Part shown: positions 8,625-19,397 of the stretch, one piece after another
How the letters are laid out: each line of letters begins with the position of its first letter
Position numbering within the stretch: position 1 is the stretch's first letter
Assembly (NCBI RefSeq): GCF_936916975.1
Contig: NZ_CAKZGO010000004.1
Span: 186,001 to 250,000, forward strand
Source of the DNA: an uncultured Dongia sp.
GTDB taxonomy: Bacteria > Pseudomonadota > Alphaproteobacteria > Dongiales > Dongiaceae
DNA: 64,000 nt
Direction: 5' to 3'
Notes under the pieces: generated by a model
Told to the model about the DNA's origin: nothing
The model's input: only the letters and a program-made list of their open reading frames with translations
The model's database searches: none
Translations under genes and position numbers: made by a program

Positions 8625-9713
8625 ATGGCACCAGACACAGGCACCCACAGCGCACCCAAAGTGGCACAGATCGACGGCAAGACCACGCCGCTCTATACCC
8701 TGCCGGCGCGCTGGTACCACGACGCCGCGGTCTATGAGGCTGAGCGCTGGGCGATCTTTGCCGGCACCTGGCAATTCGTCTGCCGCGAGGCGGATCTGCC
8801 GCAGCCCGGCGATTACAGCGCCGTCAAGATCGCCGGCTTCGACATCTTCATCCTGCGTGGCCGCGAAGGCCAGCTGAAGGCGTTCCACAATCTCTGCTCC
8901 CACCGCGCCGCACCCTTGTTTGCCGAAGGCACCGGCCATTGCGACGTCCTGCGCTGCCGCTATCACGGCTGGATGTTCGACCATGATGGCAAGCTGAAGG
9001 TGGCACCGCATTTTGGCGAATGCGACTGGTTCAAGAAGGACGAGAACGGGTTGAAATCCGTGCGCCTCGATTCCTGGCGCGGGATGCTGTTCGTCAACAT
9101 CGACGGCAAGGCCGAGCCTTTGATCGACTTCCTCGGCGACGTGCCGGATCTGGTGGCGCCCTATCCGATCGAAAGCTTCACCAAGCGGGCCGACGAAGAC
9201 TTCGCCATCAAATGCAATTGGAAGACCTATACCGACAATTTCGTCGAGGGCTACCACATTCCCGGCATCCATCCCGGCCTCATCCAGTCGATCGATTTCA
9301 ACGGCTTCGAGACGACCTACGGCAAGCATGTCGTGATCATGAAGGCGCCGCAGAAGTCGGGCTCGATCTATGGCGGGCTGTGGCTGTGGATCTGGCCCAA
9401 CATGACGCTCTCGGTCTATCCCGACGGCATGAACGCCTCGCGCATCGTGCCGCACACGCCGCGCTCGACGACCTTGCATTACAGCTTCTATTTCCAGAGC
9501 CTGGCGCCGGAACTGGCGGCCGCCCAACAGACCACCATCGACACCAACTGCCAGATCGTGCGCGAGGATTTCGGCATCTGTGAGCAATCCCAGGCCAATC
9601 TCGAAGGCGGCATCTACCAGCGCGGACCCCTGAGCCCGCGCCACGAGATGGGTGTGAAATATTACCATGACGAGGTAAGGGCGGCCCTCGGCACGCAGGA
9701 TATCCGCGAGTAA
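8625..9713 (+). CDS. Rieske non-heme iron oxygenase, alpha subunit
   Basis: 362 aa. Start taken as ATG 8625; a TTG lies directly before it. The Rieske 2Fe-2S ligands are Cys91-His93 (CSHRAAPLF) and Cys111-His114 (CRYHGWMFD). The catalytic iron site is in DNFVEGYHIPGIHPG, with His211 and His216, and a later Asp completes the triad. Family members hydroxylate or demethylate aromatic or quaternary-amine substrates. Unlike the oxygenase at the window start, no reductase gene is next to it, so it must borrow electrons from a reductase elsewhere, perhaps the one at 298-1365. Confidence 0.92.
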   Translation: MAPDTGTHSAPKVAQIDGKTTPLYTLPARWYHDAAVYEAERWAIFAGTWQFVCREADLPQPGDYSAVKIAGFDIFILRGREGQLKAFHNLCSHRAAPLFAEGTGHCDVLRCRYHGWMFDHDGKLKVAPHFGECDWFKKDENGLKSVRLDSWRGMLFVNIDGKAEPLIDFLGDVPDLVAPYPIESFTKRADEDFAIKCNWKTYTDNFVEGYHIPGIHPGLIQSIDFNGFETTYGKHVVIMKAPQKSGSIYGGLWLWIWPNMTLSVYPDGMNASRIVPHTPRSTTLHYSFYFQSLAPELAAAQQTTIDTNCQIVREDFGICEQSQANLEGGIYQRGPLSPRHEMGVKYYHDEVRAALGTQDIRE

Positions 9714-9776
9714 CGCCCCAATCACATTTCCGTGTCTGGACTAGGCCGGCGGGATGATCTGCGCCACATTTCGGCG

Positions 9777-10286
9777 ATGCAGATCAGACACAGCCTGACC
9801 ATTGTCACTTTCCTGTCCCTTGCCGCCTGCGGCTACAATTCCGCACCGCCGGGCGGGATCGATGAATCCGTCATCACGGCCATCAGCGCCGAGGATGCGG
9901 CCGTCATTGTCGTGACCGTGAGCGATCCCTTGCCCGTGAAATCAGCGCGTCTCATTGCGCCGGACGGCCAAGTGACCGAAGCCTTCGCGATCGACCGCGA
10001 CCGGCAAAGTTACTCGAACAATGGCGGTGCCAGGCCAAATGTCGGCGTGGGGGTCAGCGGCGGCTCGAATGGCGGTGTCTCAACCGGCATCGGCATCGGC
10101 TTTCCGATCTTTTCATCGGGCGGCGGTGGCGGCGCCACCCACCGCATCACCGAAAGCCGGGTACAGATCCGCATTGACGATCCCGCCGCCTATCGTCTCA
10201 ACTGGCAGCGTTACACCCTCTCGGTCGATCTCGACGACGGCGTCAACCGCCGCCAGTTCCAGACCGTGCCGCCCGCACCCCGTTAG
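9777..10286 (+). CDS. putative outer-membrane or periplasmic lipoprotein
   Basis: 169 aa. I chose ATG 9777 because it gives a clean lipoprotein signal: a basic start MQIRH, a hydrophobic stretch and the lipobox LAAC at Cys18; an upstream GTG would bury it. The middle (residues ~80-115) is glycine-rich and low in complexity (VGVGVSGGSNGG, then a GGGGG run), followed by a charged strand-forming C-terminus. No family recognised. It is convergent with tctA, with 8 bases between stops. Confidence 0.7.
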   Translation: MQIRHSLTIVTFLSLAACGYNSAPPGGIDESVITAISAEDAAVIVVTVSDPLPVKSARLIAPDGQVTEAFAIDRDRQSYSNNGGARPNVGVGVSGGSNGGVSTGIGIGFPIFSSGGGGGATHRITESRVQIRIDDPAAYRLNWQRYTLSVDLDDGVNRRQFQTVPPAPR

Positions 10287-10294
10287 TCGCCTCG

Positions 10295-11785
10295 CTAACC
10301 TATCGAGACGCCGCGCCGGCGCAACAGATACGGGCCAATGACGCAGGCGGCAGCGATGGCAAGCAGGCTGGCCGAAATCGGATGGGTAAAGAACACGCTG
10401 ACATCGCCCTGGGCAATCGCATAGGCGCGGCGGAACTGTTCTTCCGCCATCGGCCCCAGGATGAGACCCACCACCAAGGGCGCCACCGGATATTCGAACT
10501 GCCGCATGGCAAAGCCAAGCAGACCAATACCCAGCAGCAGCCACAGATCGAACACCGAATTGTTGAGCGAATAGACGCCGAGCATCGACAGAACCAGGAT
10601 GCCGCCATAGAGCAGCGGCCGTGGAATGAGCAGCAGCCGTGCCCACAAACCGACCAGCGGCAGGTTCAAAACCAGCAGCATGAGGTTGCCGAGATAGAGG
10701 CTGGCGATAAGCGCCCAGACCAATGTGCTGTTGCTGGAAAAGAGCAGCGGCCCCGGCTGGATGCCATATTGCTGGAAGGCGGCTAGCAGAATGGCAGCGG
10801 TGGCCGAGGTCGGCAGGCCGAAACTCAGCAGCGGTACCAGCACGCCCGCCACCGCGGCGTTGTTGGCAGCTTCCGGTCCGGCCACGGCCTCGATGGCGCC
10901 CTGGCCGAATTCCTCGGGCTTTTTCGAGAGGCGCTTTTCCAGAAGATAAGAGAGGAAGGTCGGAATCTCGGTACCGCCCGCGGGCAGCGAGCCCAACGGG
11001 AAGCCAAGCGCTGTACCACGCAGCCAGGGCTTCCAGGAACGCGCCCAATCGCTTCTCGACATCCACAGGCTGCCGACGACACGCGACAATTCTTCCGGCC
11101 GCCGCGCCTCGCGAAAGGCGACGTGGAACGCCTCGCCCAGCGCAAACAGGCCGACCGCCACGACAACAACGTCGACACCGTCAAGCAGTGGCAGCAGGCC
11201 GAAGGTAAAGCGCGCCTGGCCGGTCTGCGTGTCGATGCCGATGAGGCCGATGGCAAGACCGATGAAGAGGGCCGACATGCCGCGCAGGATCGAACTCCCC
11301 AGCAGCGCCGAGACGGTGACGAAGGCCAGGATCATCAGGCTGAAATATTCCGCCGGACCGAACAGCAGGGCGATCTTGACCATGATCGGCGAGAGGAAGC
11401 TCAAACCCACTGTCGCAATCGTGCCGGCAACAAAGGAGCCGATCGCCGCCGTGGCGAGCGCTGCCGCTGCGCGGCCCTTCTTCGCCATCATATGCCCGTC
11501 AATGGCGGTCACGATTGATCCAGTCTCGCCCGGCACATTCAGGAGGATCGAGGTGGTCGAGCTGCCATACATGGCGCCGTAATAGATGCCGCCGAAGATG
11601 ATGAACGCCGCCGTGGGGTCGAGATGATAGGTGACCGGCAGCAGCAGCGCGATGGTCAGCGCCGGGCCGATGCCGGGCAGCACGCCGATGGCGGTGCCGA
11701 GCGTCACGCCGAGGAGCGACCACATGAGATTGATCGGCGTGAAGGCGACTTCAAAGCCATGCAGCAGACCGCTGAAAGTATCCAT
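10295..11785 (-). CDS. tctA: tripartite tricarboxylate transporter, large permease TctA
   Basis: 496 aa from ATG 11785 with AGGGGGA upstream; the frame runs on to 12034 but overlaps tctB. It is a very hydrophobic protein with around a dozen membrane segments and the family signature [18 protein letters not shown] near residue 35, plus a second related loop [19 protein letters not shown]. It is the main channel of a TctABC secondary transporter driven by an ion gradient, usually importing citrate, phthalate or other carboxylates. It is last in the tctC-tctB-tctA operon. Confidence 0.94.
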   Translation of the reverse strand: MDTFSGLLHGFEVAFTPINLMWSLLGVTLGTAIGVLPGIGPALTIALLLPVTYHLDPTAAFIIFGGIYYGAMYGSSTTSILLNVPGETGSIVTAIDGHMMAKKGRAAAALATAAIGSFVAGTIATVGLSFLSPIMVKIALLFGPAEYFSLMILAFVTVSALLGSSILRGMSALFIGLAIGLIGIDTQTGQARFTFGLLPLLDGVDVVVVAVGLFALGEAFHVAFREARRPEELSRVVGSLWMSRSDWARSWKPWLRGTALGFPLGSLPAGGTEIPTFLSYLLEKRLSKKPEEFGQGAIEAVAGPEAANNAAVAGVLVPLLSFGLPTSATAAILLAAFQQYGIQPGPLLFSSNSTLVWALIASLYLGNLMLLVLNLPLVGLWARLLLIPRPLLYGGILVLSMLGVYSLNNSVFDLWLLLGIGLLGFAMRQFEYPVAPLVVGLILGPMAEEQFRRAYAIAQGDVSVFFTHPISASLLAIAAACVIGPYLLRRRGVSIG

Positions 11786-11790
11786 GACGG

Positions 11791-12357
11791 TCAGTGTCCC
11801 CCTGAAATACTGGCGAGAATGCTGGCAAAGATGCCGGTCGGCAGCGGCAGGCCGAGGCCCTTGGTAAAGCCGAAGAAGGCGATGAGCACCACGATGAGGC
11901 CCACCAGCGCGTGCTTGACACTCCAATGCGCGGCAAAGCCGCGCGCGGTCAGCACGAACACCACCCAGGCCGAGGGGATGAAGCCGATCGTCTTGTAACC
12001 AAGTGCCCCCAGGCATAGACCGGCAACGACCCACAGCAGGGTCGGCCAGTCGCCAGGCTCGGTGACGTTCTCGGCATCGCTCACCGGAATGAGAGCACCT
12101 TCATGCGCCGACCCATCGCGCAGCGTTACCCAACCTGCCCAGGCATTGGCGAGACCCAGGATCATCAGACCGCCGCCAATGAGGACGGGAAACAGGCGCG
12201 GCCCCAGGCTGTCCTGGCCCGGCAAAGTGCCGACACCGAAGGTGACGACACAAATGCCAAGGCCAACGGCCAGCAGGACACCGCCAATGACGATGCCCTG
12301 CCAGCGTTGGAAACCACCGGGCTGAACGCCGCCCGGTTGATATTTCGGTGACGTCAC
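11791..12357 (-). CDS. tctB: tripartite tricarboxylate transporter, small permease TctB
   Basis: 188 aa with four predicted membrane segments (residues ~22-45, ~58-78, ~105-145 as a pair, ~153-172), the usual topology of TctB. It lies between tctC, whose stop overlaps its ATG by 4 bases, and tctA, which starts 5 bases after its stop. It partners TctA in the membrane; its exact task is not known for the family. Confidence 0.9.
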   Translation of the reverse strand: MTSPKYQPGGVQPGGFQRWQGIVIGGVLLAVGLGICVVTFGVGTLPGQDSLGPRLFPVLIGGGLMILGLANAWAGWVTLRDGSAHEGALIPVSDAENVTEPGDWPTLLWVVAGLCLGALGYKTIGFIPSAWVVFVLTARGFAAHWSVKHALVGLIVVLIAFFGFTKGLGLPLPTGIFASILASISGGH

Positions 12358-13340
12358 GAAACCAGACCGATTTCCTTGAGCACGGTGGTGACGCGCGCTT
12401 CCTCTTCGCTCAGATAGGCGGCAAAGGCGTCACCGGCGAGATAGGTATCCATCCAGCCCTTGGTGGCGAGCGTCTGCTTCCAGGCATCCGACTTCACCAT
12501 CTGGTCGACGGCATCGAGGAGGGCCGCCTTGTCGGCATCGGCGAGTTCGCCGGCACCGAACACCGCGCGCCAATTGGCGAGCTCGACATCGAGGCCGGAC
12601 TCTTTCAGCGTCGGCGCATCGAGGCCGGGCAGACGTTCACCCGACGAGATGGCAAGTGCCCGCAATTCGCCGGCCTTGATCTGTGCTTCGAACTCACCGA
12701 GACCGCTGACGCCACAGGTGACATGGCCACCGACGATCGCCGCCAATGCTTCACCGCCACCCGAGAAGGCAACATAATTGAGCTTGGTCACGTCAGCGCC
12801 CGCCGCCTTGGCGATGAGGCCGGCCAGAATGTGGTCGGTGCCGCCGGCCGAACCGCCGCCCCAGGAGACGGAGCCGGCATCGGCCTTCAGCTTCGCGGCA
12901 AGATCGCCCATCGATTTGAGTTCCGAAGCGGCCGGCACCACGATCACTTCATATTCGCCGGTAAGACGCGCCAAGGGCGTCACGTCCTTGAACGAGACCG
13001 GCGATTTGTTGGTGAGGATGGCGCCCAGCATGACGAGGCCACCGACCAGCACCGCACTGGCATCGCCCTTGCGGTTGGCAAACTGTGCGAGGCCGACGGT
13101 GCCGCCGGCGCCGGCGACGTTTTCAACCTGCACGGCCTTCACGATGCCGGTGGTCTGGAATACTTCCTGCATCGAGCGCGCGGTCTGGTCCCAGCCGCCG
13201 CCGGGCTTGGCGGGCGCCACGACCGTGAGAGCATCGAGGGCAGCCAGGGCCGCGCCCGGCATCAGCAGGCCACCCGCGGTGGCAAGGGCAGCAAGAGCCG
13301 CGCCCGTTTTCAGGGCTTGGCGGCGTGTCAAATTCGTCAT
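12354..13340 (-). CDS. tctC: tripartite tricarboxylate transporter, periplasmic binding protein TctC (Bug family)
   Basis: 328 aa from ATG 13340; the ORF extends to 13487 but only this start gives a signal sequence. TRRQALKTGAALAAL is Tat-like (twin Arg, then a hydrophobic stretch, cleavage near LAALDAL). The Bug fold follows, with the typical VVAPAKPGGGWDQTARSMQ, VENVAGAGGTVG and GGTDHILAGL motifs that line the carboxylate pocket. It captures the solute and hands it to TctAB. First gene of its operon, with a promoter-like pair upstream. Confidence 0.93.
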   Translation of the reverse strand: MTNLTRRQALKTGAALAALATAGGLLMPGAALAALDALTVVAPAKPGGGWDQTARSMQEVFQTTGIVKAVQVENVAGAGGTVGLAQFANRKGDASAVLVGGLVMLGAILTNKSPVSFKDVTPLARLTGEYEVIVVPAASELKSMGDLAAKLKADAGSVSWGGGSAGGTDHILAGLIAKAAGADVTKLNYVAFSGGGEALAAIVGGHVTCGVSGLGEFEAQIKAGELRALAISSGERLPGLDAPTLKESGLDVELANWRAVFGAGELADADKAALLDAVDQMVKSDAWKQTLATKGWMDTYLAGDAFAAYLSEEEARVTTVLKEIGLVS

Positions 13341-13456
13341 GGTATCCTCCCGGTTACGATTCGCTGGGACGTGCGCTCCTCTCCCCAGAGAAGTTCCGCC
13401 GGCGTTGGATTTCATGGCAAGTTGGGCACTCCCCTGCCCGGGCCTTGCTGCGGCAA

Positions 13457-13484
13457 ACATTACAGGCAAAAAATCTAGGGTCAA
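13457..13484 (-). promoter_or_regulatory. possible sigma-70 promoter of tctCBA
   Basis: On the minus strand TTGACC (13484-13479), a 16-base spacer and TAATGT (13462-13457) lie about 115 bases before the tctC start, inside the 211-base gap after cysW. The match is fair, not strong; seen by eye only. Confidence 0.35.
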
Positions 13485-13551
13485 CACAACATGGCGTCAT
13501 CTGCCCCCTGCTTTTGCTTCCTTGTTTTACAGGCGAGTCGGCTTCCACCGT

Positions 13552-14448
13552 CTAGCGCTGCCGCTCCAGCCAGATTTTACCGGCGAGGCTGAGGAGCGCC
13601 AGCAGGGTGAGAATCGTGGCCGCAGCAAAGGCGCCCACACTGCTGAAATCGTTGAACAGCAGTTCAATCTGCAGTGGCAGGGTATTGGTCTGGCCACGGA
13701 TGCTCCCCGAGACGACGGAGACCGCGCCGAACTCGCCCATGACCCGCGCATTGCACAAAAGCGCGCCATAGAGCAGACCCCATTTCATGCCGGGCAGGGT
13801 CACCAGCAGGAACGTTTTCCAGCCGCTGGCGCCCAGCGACAGGGCCGCTTCCTCATAATCGTTGCCTTGCACCTGCATCGTGGCGATGAGTTCGCGGGCG
13901 ACGAAGGGCGAGGTCACGAACAGGCTGACCAGGAAGATGGCCGGCACGGTGAACATGACCTGCACCTCATAGGCAGCCAGCAGCGGCCCCAGCAGCCCCT
14001 GGCTGCCATAGAGGAAAAGATAGGCGACACCCGCCACGATCGGCGAGATCGAGAATGGAATCTCGATGAGCGTGATGAGCAGCTTCTTGCCCTTGAAGGT
14101 GAAGCGCGTGATGGCCCAGGCGGCGCAGATGCCGAAGCCGATATTGACCGGCACCACCACGATGGCGGTGAGCACGGTAAGCCAGATCGCATGCCGCGTG
14201 GCACTCTCGCTGATCGCCTCGAAATAGGGACCGAGGCCGAGACGCAGCGCCTCGACGAAGATCACCACCACCGGCAGCAGCAGGAATCCGGCACCCACGA
14301 AAGCCGCAAGCCCGATCAGGCTCCGTCGCACGGCGGGGCGCTGACCGATTCGCCGCTGCCGGTGCGGTGCTGAGTCATCGTCGTGATGCACCGGTCCCGG
14401 TAGATCGGTGACGAGCGCGGAACCGATGGGCGATGGCAGGCCGCTCAT
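13552..14448 (-). CDS. cysW: sulfate/thiosulfate ABC transporter permease CysW
   Basis: 298 aa from ATG 14448; the frame stays open through cysT, but that part is a shadow. A charged 45-residue N-terminus is followed by six membrane segments. The EAA loop that docks on the ATPase is visible (NDYEEAALSLGASGWKTFLLVTLP), and GEFGAVSVVSGSIRGQTNTLPL is typical of CysW. Its ATG overlaps the cysT stop by one base. No cysA ATPase gene follows. Confidence 0.93.
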   Translation of the reverse strand: MSGLPSPIGSALVTDLPGPVHHDDDSAPHRQRRIGQRPAVRRSLIGLAAFVGAGFLLLPVVVIFVEALRLGLGPYFEAISESATRHAIWLTVLTAIVVVPVNIGFGICAAWAITRFTFKGKKLLITLIEIPFSISPIVAGVAYLFLYGSQGLLGPLLAAYEVQVMFTVPAIFLVSLFVTSPFVARELIATMQVQGNDYEEAALSLGASGWKTFLLVTLPGMKWGLLYGALLCNARVMGEFGAVSVVSGSIRGQTNTLPLQIELLFNDFSSVGAFAAATILTLLALLSLAGKIWLERQR

Positions 14449-15305
14449 CAATCCCCCCGCACATATTTGAGGTGCCAAAGCTGGATCGCATTGGTCACGA
14501 ACAGCATGACGAAAGCCGCCAGCAGCATAACGGAAGCAAGTGCCGCCGCCGCCGGATATTCGAACTCCTCCAGCCGGATCACGGTGAGGAGTGCGGTGAT
14601 CTCCGTCTCCATCGGCAGATTGCCGGCAATGAAGATGACCGCGCCGAACTCGCCCAGGGACCGTGCGAAGGCCAGCGCAGAGCCGGCGATGAAGGCCGGC
14701 AGGATCGTTGGAAAGATCACGCGCCGGAACACCTGCCCATCGCTGGCGCCCAGCATCAACCCGGCTTCTTCCGCTTCGGGCTCCATTTCCTCCAGCACGG
14801 GCTGGATCGTGCGCACGACAAAGGGCAAGCTGGTGAACGCCATGGCGATGACAATGCCGGGCTGCGCATAGGCAATCTTCCAGCCCAGCGGTTCGACCCA
14901 TTGCCCGATCCAGCCATTGGGCCCCAGCAAGGCGGTCAGGCTGATGCCCGCCACCGCCGTCGGCAAAGCAAAGGGCAGATCGACCAATGCATCGAGAAAT
15001 CGCCGGCCTGGAAAATCGTAGTTCACCAGCACCCAGGCCAGCAGCAGGCCAATGACCGCATTGACCAGCGTCGCGATGAGTGCAGAGCCCACGGTGATCT
15101 TGTAGGTAGCGACCGCGCGCGGCGAACTCACCACCGCCCAATATTCGGCGGCGGTCAGGCTCGCGGCCTTCAGCGCCAACGCCAGGACCGGCGCCAGCAC
15201 GATGATCGCGAGGTAAGCCAGCGTAATGCCCAAGGTCAGACCGAAGCCTGGAATGACACGACGCCGCCGATGATGCCTCGGCGGCGTCGCGGTGGTCACT
15301 GCCAT
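14448..15305 (-). CDS. cysT: sulfate/thiosulfate ABC transporter permease CysT (CysU)
   Basis: 285 aa from ATG 15305; a TTG four codons earlier (15317) is possible, and neither has a strong ribosome site. Six membrane segments, the EAA loop (EPEAEEAGLMLGASDGQVFRRVIFP) and GEFGAVIFIAGNLPMETEI identify CysT. It forms the membrane channel with CysW and lies 37 bases after the sulfate-binding protein gene. Confidence 0.92.
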   Translation of the reverse strand: MAVTTATPPRHHRRRRVIPGFGLTLGITLAYLAIIVLAPVLALALKAASLTAAEYWAVVSSPRAVATYKITVGSALIATLVNAVIGLLLAWVLVNYDFPGRRFLDALVDLPFALPTAVAGISLTALLGPNGWIGQWVEPLGWKIAYAQPGIVIAMAFTSLPFVVRTIQPVLEEMEPEAEEAGLMLGASDGQVFRRVIFPTILPAFIAGSALAFARSLGEFGAVIFIAGNLPMETEITALLTVIRLEEFEYPAAAALASVMLLAAFVMLFVTNAIQLWHLKYVRGD

Positions 15306-15342
15306 GATGCCATGCAATCAGTTCGTTGCGATGGCACCCATG

Positions 15343-16383
15343 TTACTGGTTGACGAAGGCCTGGTCGAGTAGGCCGCCGCTGGCGAAATGCTCCTTGGCG
15401 ATCTTTTCCCACCCACCGAACACATCCTCGGCGGTCACCAGTTTCACGGCGGGGAAATCCGCAGCGTGCGCCTTGGCGACGGTCCCATCGGTGGCCCGGT
15501 AGGCGTGGCGGGCGATGATCTCCTGGGCTTCCGGCGTATAGAGGAAGTTGAGATAGGCCGTCGACACGTCCTGCGAGCCACGCTTGGCTGCAACACTTTC
15601 GACCACAGCCACCGGGAATTCAGCAAGCAGACTGAGGCTCGGCGTCACGGCGTCATATTTGTCGGCGCCGAATTCCTTGCGGGCCCCCTGCACCTCGGCC
15701 TCGAAGGTCACGAGCACATCGCCGATGCCGCGCTCGACGAAGGTGGTGGTGGCAGCACGGCCACCGGCATCAAACACCGGCACATTGGCGAAGATCTTCT
15801 TCACGAACTCGGTCGCCTTCGCCTGGTCACCGCCGAACTTGTCGAGCGCAAAAGCGGTTGCGGCGAGATAGGTATAGCGCGCGTTGCCGGACGTCTTCGG
15901 GTTGGGGAAGATCACCTTCACGTCGTCGCGCGCGAGATCGTCCCAATCCTTGATGTTCTTCGGATTGCCGGCACGCACCAGGAACGAGGGCAGCGAATAG
16001 AAGGGCGAACTCTTATTGGGGAACTTCGCCTGCCAATCGGCCGGGATGAGTTGGCCCTTGTCGTGCAGCAGCTGCACGTCGGTCACCTGGTTGAAGGTGA
16101 CGACGTCCGCCTGCAGCCCTTCCAGGATCGAGCGCGCCTGTTTCGACGTGCCACCATGGGACTGGTTGATGGTGACATCGGCGCCCTTCTCGGCCTTCCA
16201 CTTCGCCTGGAACACCGGGTTGATCTCGGCAAACAGCTCGCGGCCGACATCATAGGAGACGTTGAGGATGTCACCGGGCGCCGCGGCGGCCACCTCATCG
16301 GCCCGGGCGTGAACGCCGCCCGCCAGCAGGCCCGTCAACAGCAGGAAGCCCAGCCCCGCCCGCGCTAAATTACGCAAAGTCAT
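15343..16383 (-). CDS. periplasmic sulfate-binding protein of ABC transporter
   Basis: 346 aa from ATG 16383, which has an AGGAG site 8 bases upstream. Sec signal at residues ~1-28 (LGFLLLTGLLAGGVHARA). The mature protein has LNVSYDVGRELFAEINPVF, NQSHGGTSKQARSI and the family signature FPNPKTSGNARYTYLAA, all part of the sulfate pocket in Sbp/CysP. It heads the operon with cysT and cysW. The AT-rich leader (16384-16450) contains TTGAAA and TATACA at an 18-base spacing, a weak promoter match. Confidence 0.94.
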   Translation of the reverse strand: MTLRNLARAGLGFLLLTGLLAGGVHARADEVAAAAPGDILNVSYDVGRELFAEINPVFQAKWKAEKGADVTINQSHGGTSKQARSILEGLQADVVTFNQVTDVQLLHDKGQLIPADWQAKFPNKSSPFYSLPSFLVRAGNPKNIKDWDDLARDDVKVIFPNPKTSGNARYTYLAATAFALDKFGGDQAKATEFVKKIFANVPVFDAGGRAATTTFVERGIGDVLVTFEAEVQGARKEFGADKYDAVTPSLSLLAEFPVAVVESVAAKRGSQDVSTAYLNFLYTPEAQEIIARHAYRATDGTVAKAHAADFPAVKLVTAEDVFGGWEKIAKEHFASGGLLDQAFVNQ

Positions 16384-16517
16384 TGTGAAACTCCTGATCC
16401 AAGAATTACACAATGTATATTTTACAGTCCTTCTGTGTTTCAAGCACAAGAATTGTGTGAATAGGTGATTATAACTGAGGTGAGACTTTAGAAAAACTTA
16501 AGGGTGGGATCGCGAGA

Positions 16518-19187
16518 TTAGGTCAGCAACCCGCGCAGCCGGTACAGCTGTTCCAACGCCTGTTTGGGCGAGAGCTCGTCGGGGTTGATCTCTTTCAAGC
16601 TGTCTTCGACCGCGCTGCCCTTGATCGGGGGAGCGGCCGGCGCCTGTACGGAGAACAGCGGCAGATCGTCGGTGAGGCGCGACAGGGCACTGGCCTGATC
16701 GCCCTTCTCCAACGTCGCCAGGACTTCCTCGGCGCGATGGATGGCGATGGCGGGCAGGCCGGCAAGCTTCGCCACATGAATGCCGTAGGAACGATCCGCC
16801 GCACCGGGCCCGATCTCATGCAGGAACTTGACCTCGCCCTGCCATTCCATGACGCGCATCGTATAGGGCTTGAGGGCCGCCAATGTGGCTGCCAGATGCG
16901 TCAGCTCATGATAATGCGTGGCGAAGAGCGCGCGGCAGCCATTCACCTCGTGCAGATGTTCGAGGCACGCCCAGGCGATGGACAGGCCATCGAAGGTCGC
17001 GGTGCCGCGGCCGATCTCATCGAGGATCACCAGCGAGCGGGGCGTGGCACGGTTGAGGATTGCCGCCGTCTCGACCATCTCGACCATGAAGGTCGACCGG
17101 CCTCGGGCAAGATCGTCGGCAGCCCCCACGCGGCTGAACAATCGGTCGACGATGCCGATATGTGCGGCTTTCGCCGGCACGAAGCTGCCCATCTGCGCCA
17201 GGATCGCGATGAGTGCATTCTGCCGCAGAAACGTCGATTTACCGGCCATGTTGGGACCGGTCACCAGCCACAGGCGGCGTTCCGGCGACAAGTCACAATC
17301 ATTGGCGACGAAGCTGCCGCCTTGGGCGCGCATAAGCGCTGCTTCCACCACCGGATGTCGCCCGGCAGTGATCACGAACTCGGCACCCTCATCGATCTCC
17401 GGCCTGACCCAATCGCCTTCGCGGGCGAGTTCGGCAAGTGCTGCGCCAACATCGATCAGGGCAAGAGCGCCGGCAGCCTTGGCGATCATCTCCTGCCGGC
17501 CGATGACCTCGGTCACCAGATCGTCGAACAGGCGCAACTCCAGCGCCACGGCACGGTCGCCGGCATGGACGATCTTGCTTTCCAGTTCCGCAAGTTCCCC
17601 GGTCGAGAAGCGCATGGCGTTGGCCATGCTTTGGCGATGGATAAAGCGCGCATCGCCCTTCAGCTTCTCCGCATGCAGCGGCGTGATTTCGATGTAATAG
17701 CCGATGACGTTGTTATGCCTGACCTTCAGGCCCGAAATGCCGGTCTCGTTTTTCAGCCGCGCTTCCAGCTCCAGGATGAGGGTGCGCGAATCTTCCTTTA
17801 AGGATCGATACTCATCGAGTTCCGCGTGATAGCCCTTGGCGATGAAGCCGCCATCGCGGGTGAGGAGCGGCAATTCCTCGGCAAGCGCGCGGCCCAATCG
17901 CTCGACCAGATCGACATGGTGGCCGAGATCGGCATTGGCCGATTGCAGCAGCGCCGGCACCGGCGCCAGGCGCTGCTTCTCGATAAGGGTTCGAAAATCG
18001 GCGGTGGCAGCCAAGCCATCGCGAATGGCGGCAAGGTCCCGCGGCCCACCACGGCCCGCTGTGAGGCGCGAAAGCGCCCGCTCCAGGTCTGGCACGCGCC
18101 GCAGCGCCTCGCGGAGGAGATTGCGGAGGTCGTCTTCGCTGACGAGATACTGCACGAGATCGAGCCGCGCACTGACACCCTCGACCTCGGTCAAAGGTGC
18201 CGCCAGCCAATCCGACAGCAACCGCCCACCGGCACCGGTGAGGCTGCGATCGATCGCCGCCAGCAGCGACCCCTGGCGTTCGCCGGAAAGCGAGCGAATG
18301 AGTTCGAGATTGCGCCGTGTCGCCGCGTCTATCTCCATCAACGCGCCGTCGACCACCTGGCGTGGGGCGGAGAGGCGCGGGATGCGGCCCTGCTGGGTAA
18401 GCTCGACGTAATCGAGAATGGCGCCGGCCGCCGCCACCTCGGCGCGGGTGAAGCTGCCAAAGGCATCCAGGGTCGCGGTGCCAAGGAACGTCTGCAGGCG
18501 CTTCCTGGCATTGTCGCTGTCGAACCGCGCCGAAGGCAGCGGCGACAGGCGGCGCTTGTAATCGGCAAAGAACTCGAACAATTCCGGGCGTGCCAGCAGC
18601 CGGTCACTGATCAGGATCTCGGTCGGATCGAGCCGCGCCATGGCGGCGGCAAGATCGCGCTCCGATACTTTCTGCACGAAGAAGCTGCCGGTCGAAATAT
18701 CAACCCAGGCGAGACCCAATTCGCCGCCGGCCTCGGTAACGGCCGCGAGGAAATTGTGCCGGCGCGCCTCGAGGAGCGCGTCTTCCGTAAGCGTGCCCGG
18801 TGTGACGATGCGCGTCACCGCGCGCTTCACCACCGATTTTGAGCCGCGCTTCTTGGCTTCCGCCGGGTCCTCGACCTGTTCGCAGACCGCGACCCGGAAA
18901 CCCTGGCGGACCAGCTTGGAAAGATAGGCCTCATGGGCATGGACCGGGACCCCGCACATCGGGATCTCCTCGCCGGCATGGCGCCCACGCTTGGTGAGCG
19001 CGATGTCGAGGGCGGCCGAGGCCTTGACCGCATCCTCGAAAAACATCTCGTAGAAATCGCCCATGCGATAGAACATCAACGCATCTGGATGCTCACGCTT
19101 GGCGGCCAGATATTGCGCCATCATCGGCGTCGCATCCGCCGATTCGCGCGCCCATTGGGGTGTCTCGCTGGAATCCTGTTTATCCAT
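16518..19187 (-). CDS. mutS: DNA mismatch repair protein MutS
   Basis: 889 aa from ATG 19187; the ORF runs to 19268 but the extra residues are not family-like. Phe45-Tyr46-Glu47 in MGDFYEMFF is the mismatch-reading wedge. Connector, lever and clamp domains follow. The ATPase has Walker [10 protein letters not shown] at about residue 646, the ST(T/S)-loop GRSTFMVEM and Walker [11 protein letters not shown]. The C-terminal helix-turn-helix region ends [16 protein letters not shown]. It recognises mismatches and recruits MutL. It stands alone, between sulfate uptake and a lipoprotein gene. Confidence 0.97.
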   Translation of the reverse strand: MDKQDSSETPQWARESADATPMMAQYLAAKREHPDALMFYRMGDFYEMFFEDAVKASAALDIALTKRGRHAGEEIPMCGVPVHAHEAYLSKLVRQGFRVAVCEQVEDPAEAKKRGSKSVVKRAVTRIVTPGTLTEDALLEARRHNFLAAVTEAGGELGLAWVDISTGSFFVQKVSERDLAAAMARLDPTEILISDRLLARPELFEFFADYKRRLSPLPSARFDSDNARKRLQTFLGTATLDAFGSFTRAEVAAAGAILDYVELTQQGRIPRLSAPRQVVDGALMEIDAATRRNLELIRSLSGERQGSLLAAIDRSLTGAGGRLLSDWLAAPLTEVEGVSARLDLVQYLVSEDDLRNLLREALRRVPDLERALSRLTAGRGGPRDLAAIRDGLAATADFRTLIEKQRLAPVPALLQSANADLGHHVDLVERLGRALAEELPLLTRDGGFIAKGYHAELDEYRSLKEDSRTLILELEARLKNETGISGLKVRHNNVIGYYIEITPLHAEKLKGDARFIHRQSMANAMRFSTGELAELESKIVHAGDRAVALELRLFDDLVTEVIGRQEMIAKAAGALALIDVGAALAELAREGDWVRPEIDEGAEFVITAGRHPVVEAALMRAQGGSFVANDCDLSPERRLWLVTGPNMAGKSTFLRQNALIAILAQMGSFVPAKAAHIGIVDRLFSRVGAADDLARGRSTFMVEMVETAAILNRATPRSLVILDEIGRGTATFDGLSIAWACLEHLHEVNGCRALFATHYHELTHLAATLAALKPYTMRVMEWQGEVKFLHEIGPGAADRSYGIHVAKLAGLPAIAIHRAEEVLATLEKGDQASALSRLTDDLPLFSVQAPAAPPIKGSAVEDSLKEINPDELSPKQALEQLYRLRGLLT

Positions 19188-19275
19188 GGCCGGCAGGCTT
19201 AGCACTGGCACCAGGGATTCGCTACCCGGTGCAGGTGCCACATCCAACACGCGGCATTGTAAATCCACGCCAACT

Positions 19276-19290
19276 CGCTATACGATAGCG
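19276..19290. promoter_or_regulatory. CGCTAT-ACG-ATAGCG dyad between mutS and a divergent lipoprotein gene
   Basis: A perfect 6-base inverted repeat with a 3-base centre lies 89 bases before mutS and 108 bases before the divergent lipoprotein ATG. It could be a regulator site; nothing in the window says which protein would bind. Confidence 0.25.
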
Positions 19291-19397
19291 ATGCGCATCT
19301 TAATTAACCATGAGTAGAAGAAGGCGTGCCTGCCACAAAAGCCGATCATCTAAACCAGTTCATCACACTGAATGCAAGAAAGCCCTGACCGAAGATC

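Noticed and set aside
13552-15141. Single 529-codon frame that would fuse cysW with upstream sequence
   Set aside because: The upstream part is out of frame with real cysT; the true cysW start is ATG 14448 with a one-base overlap.
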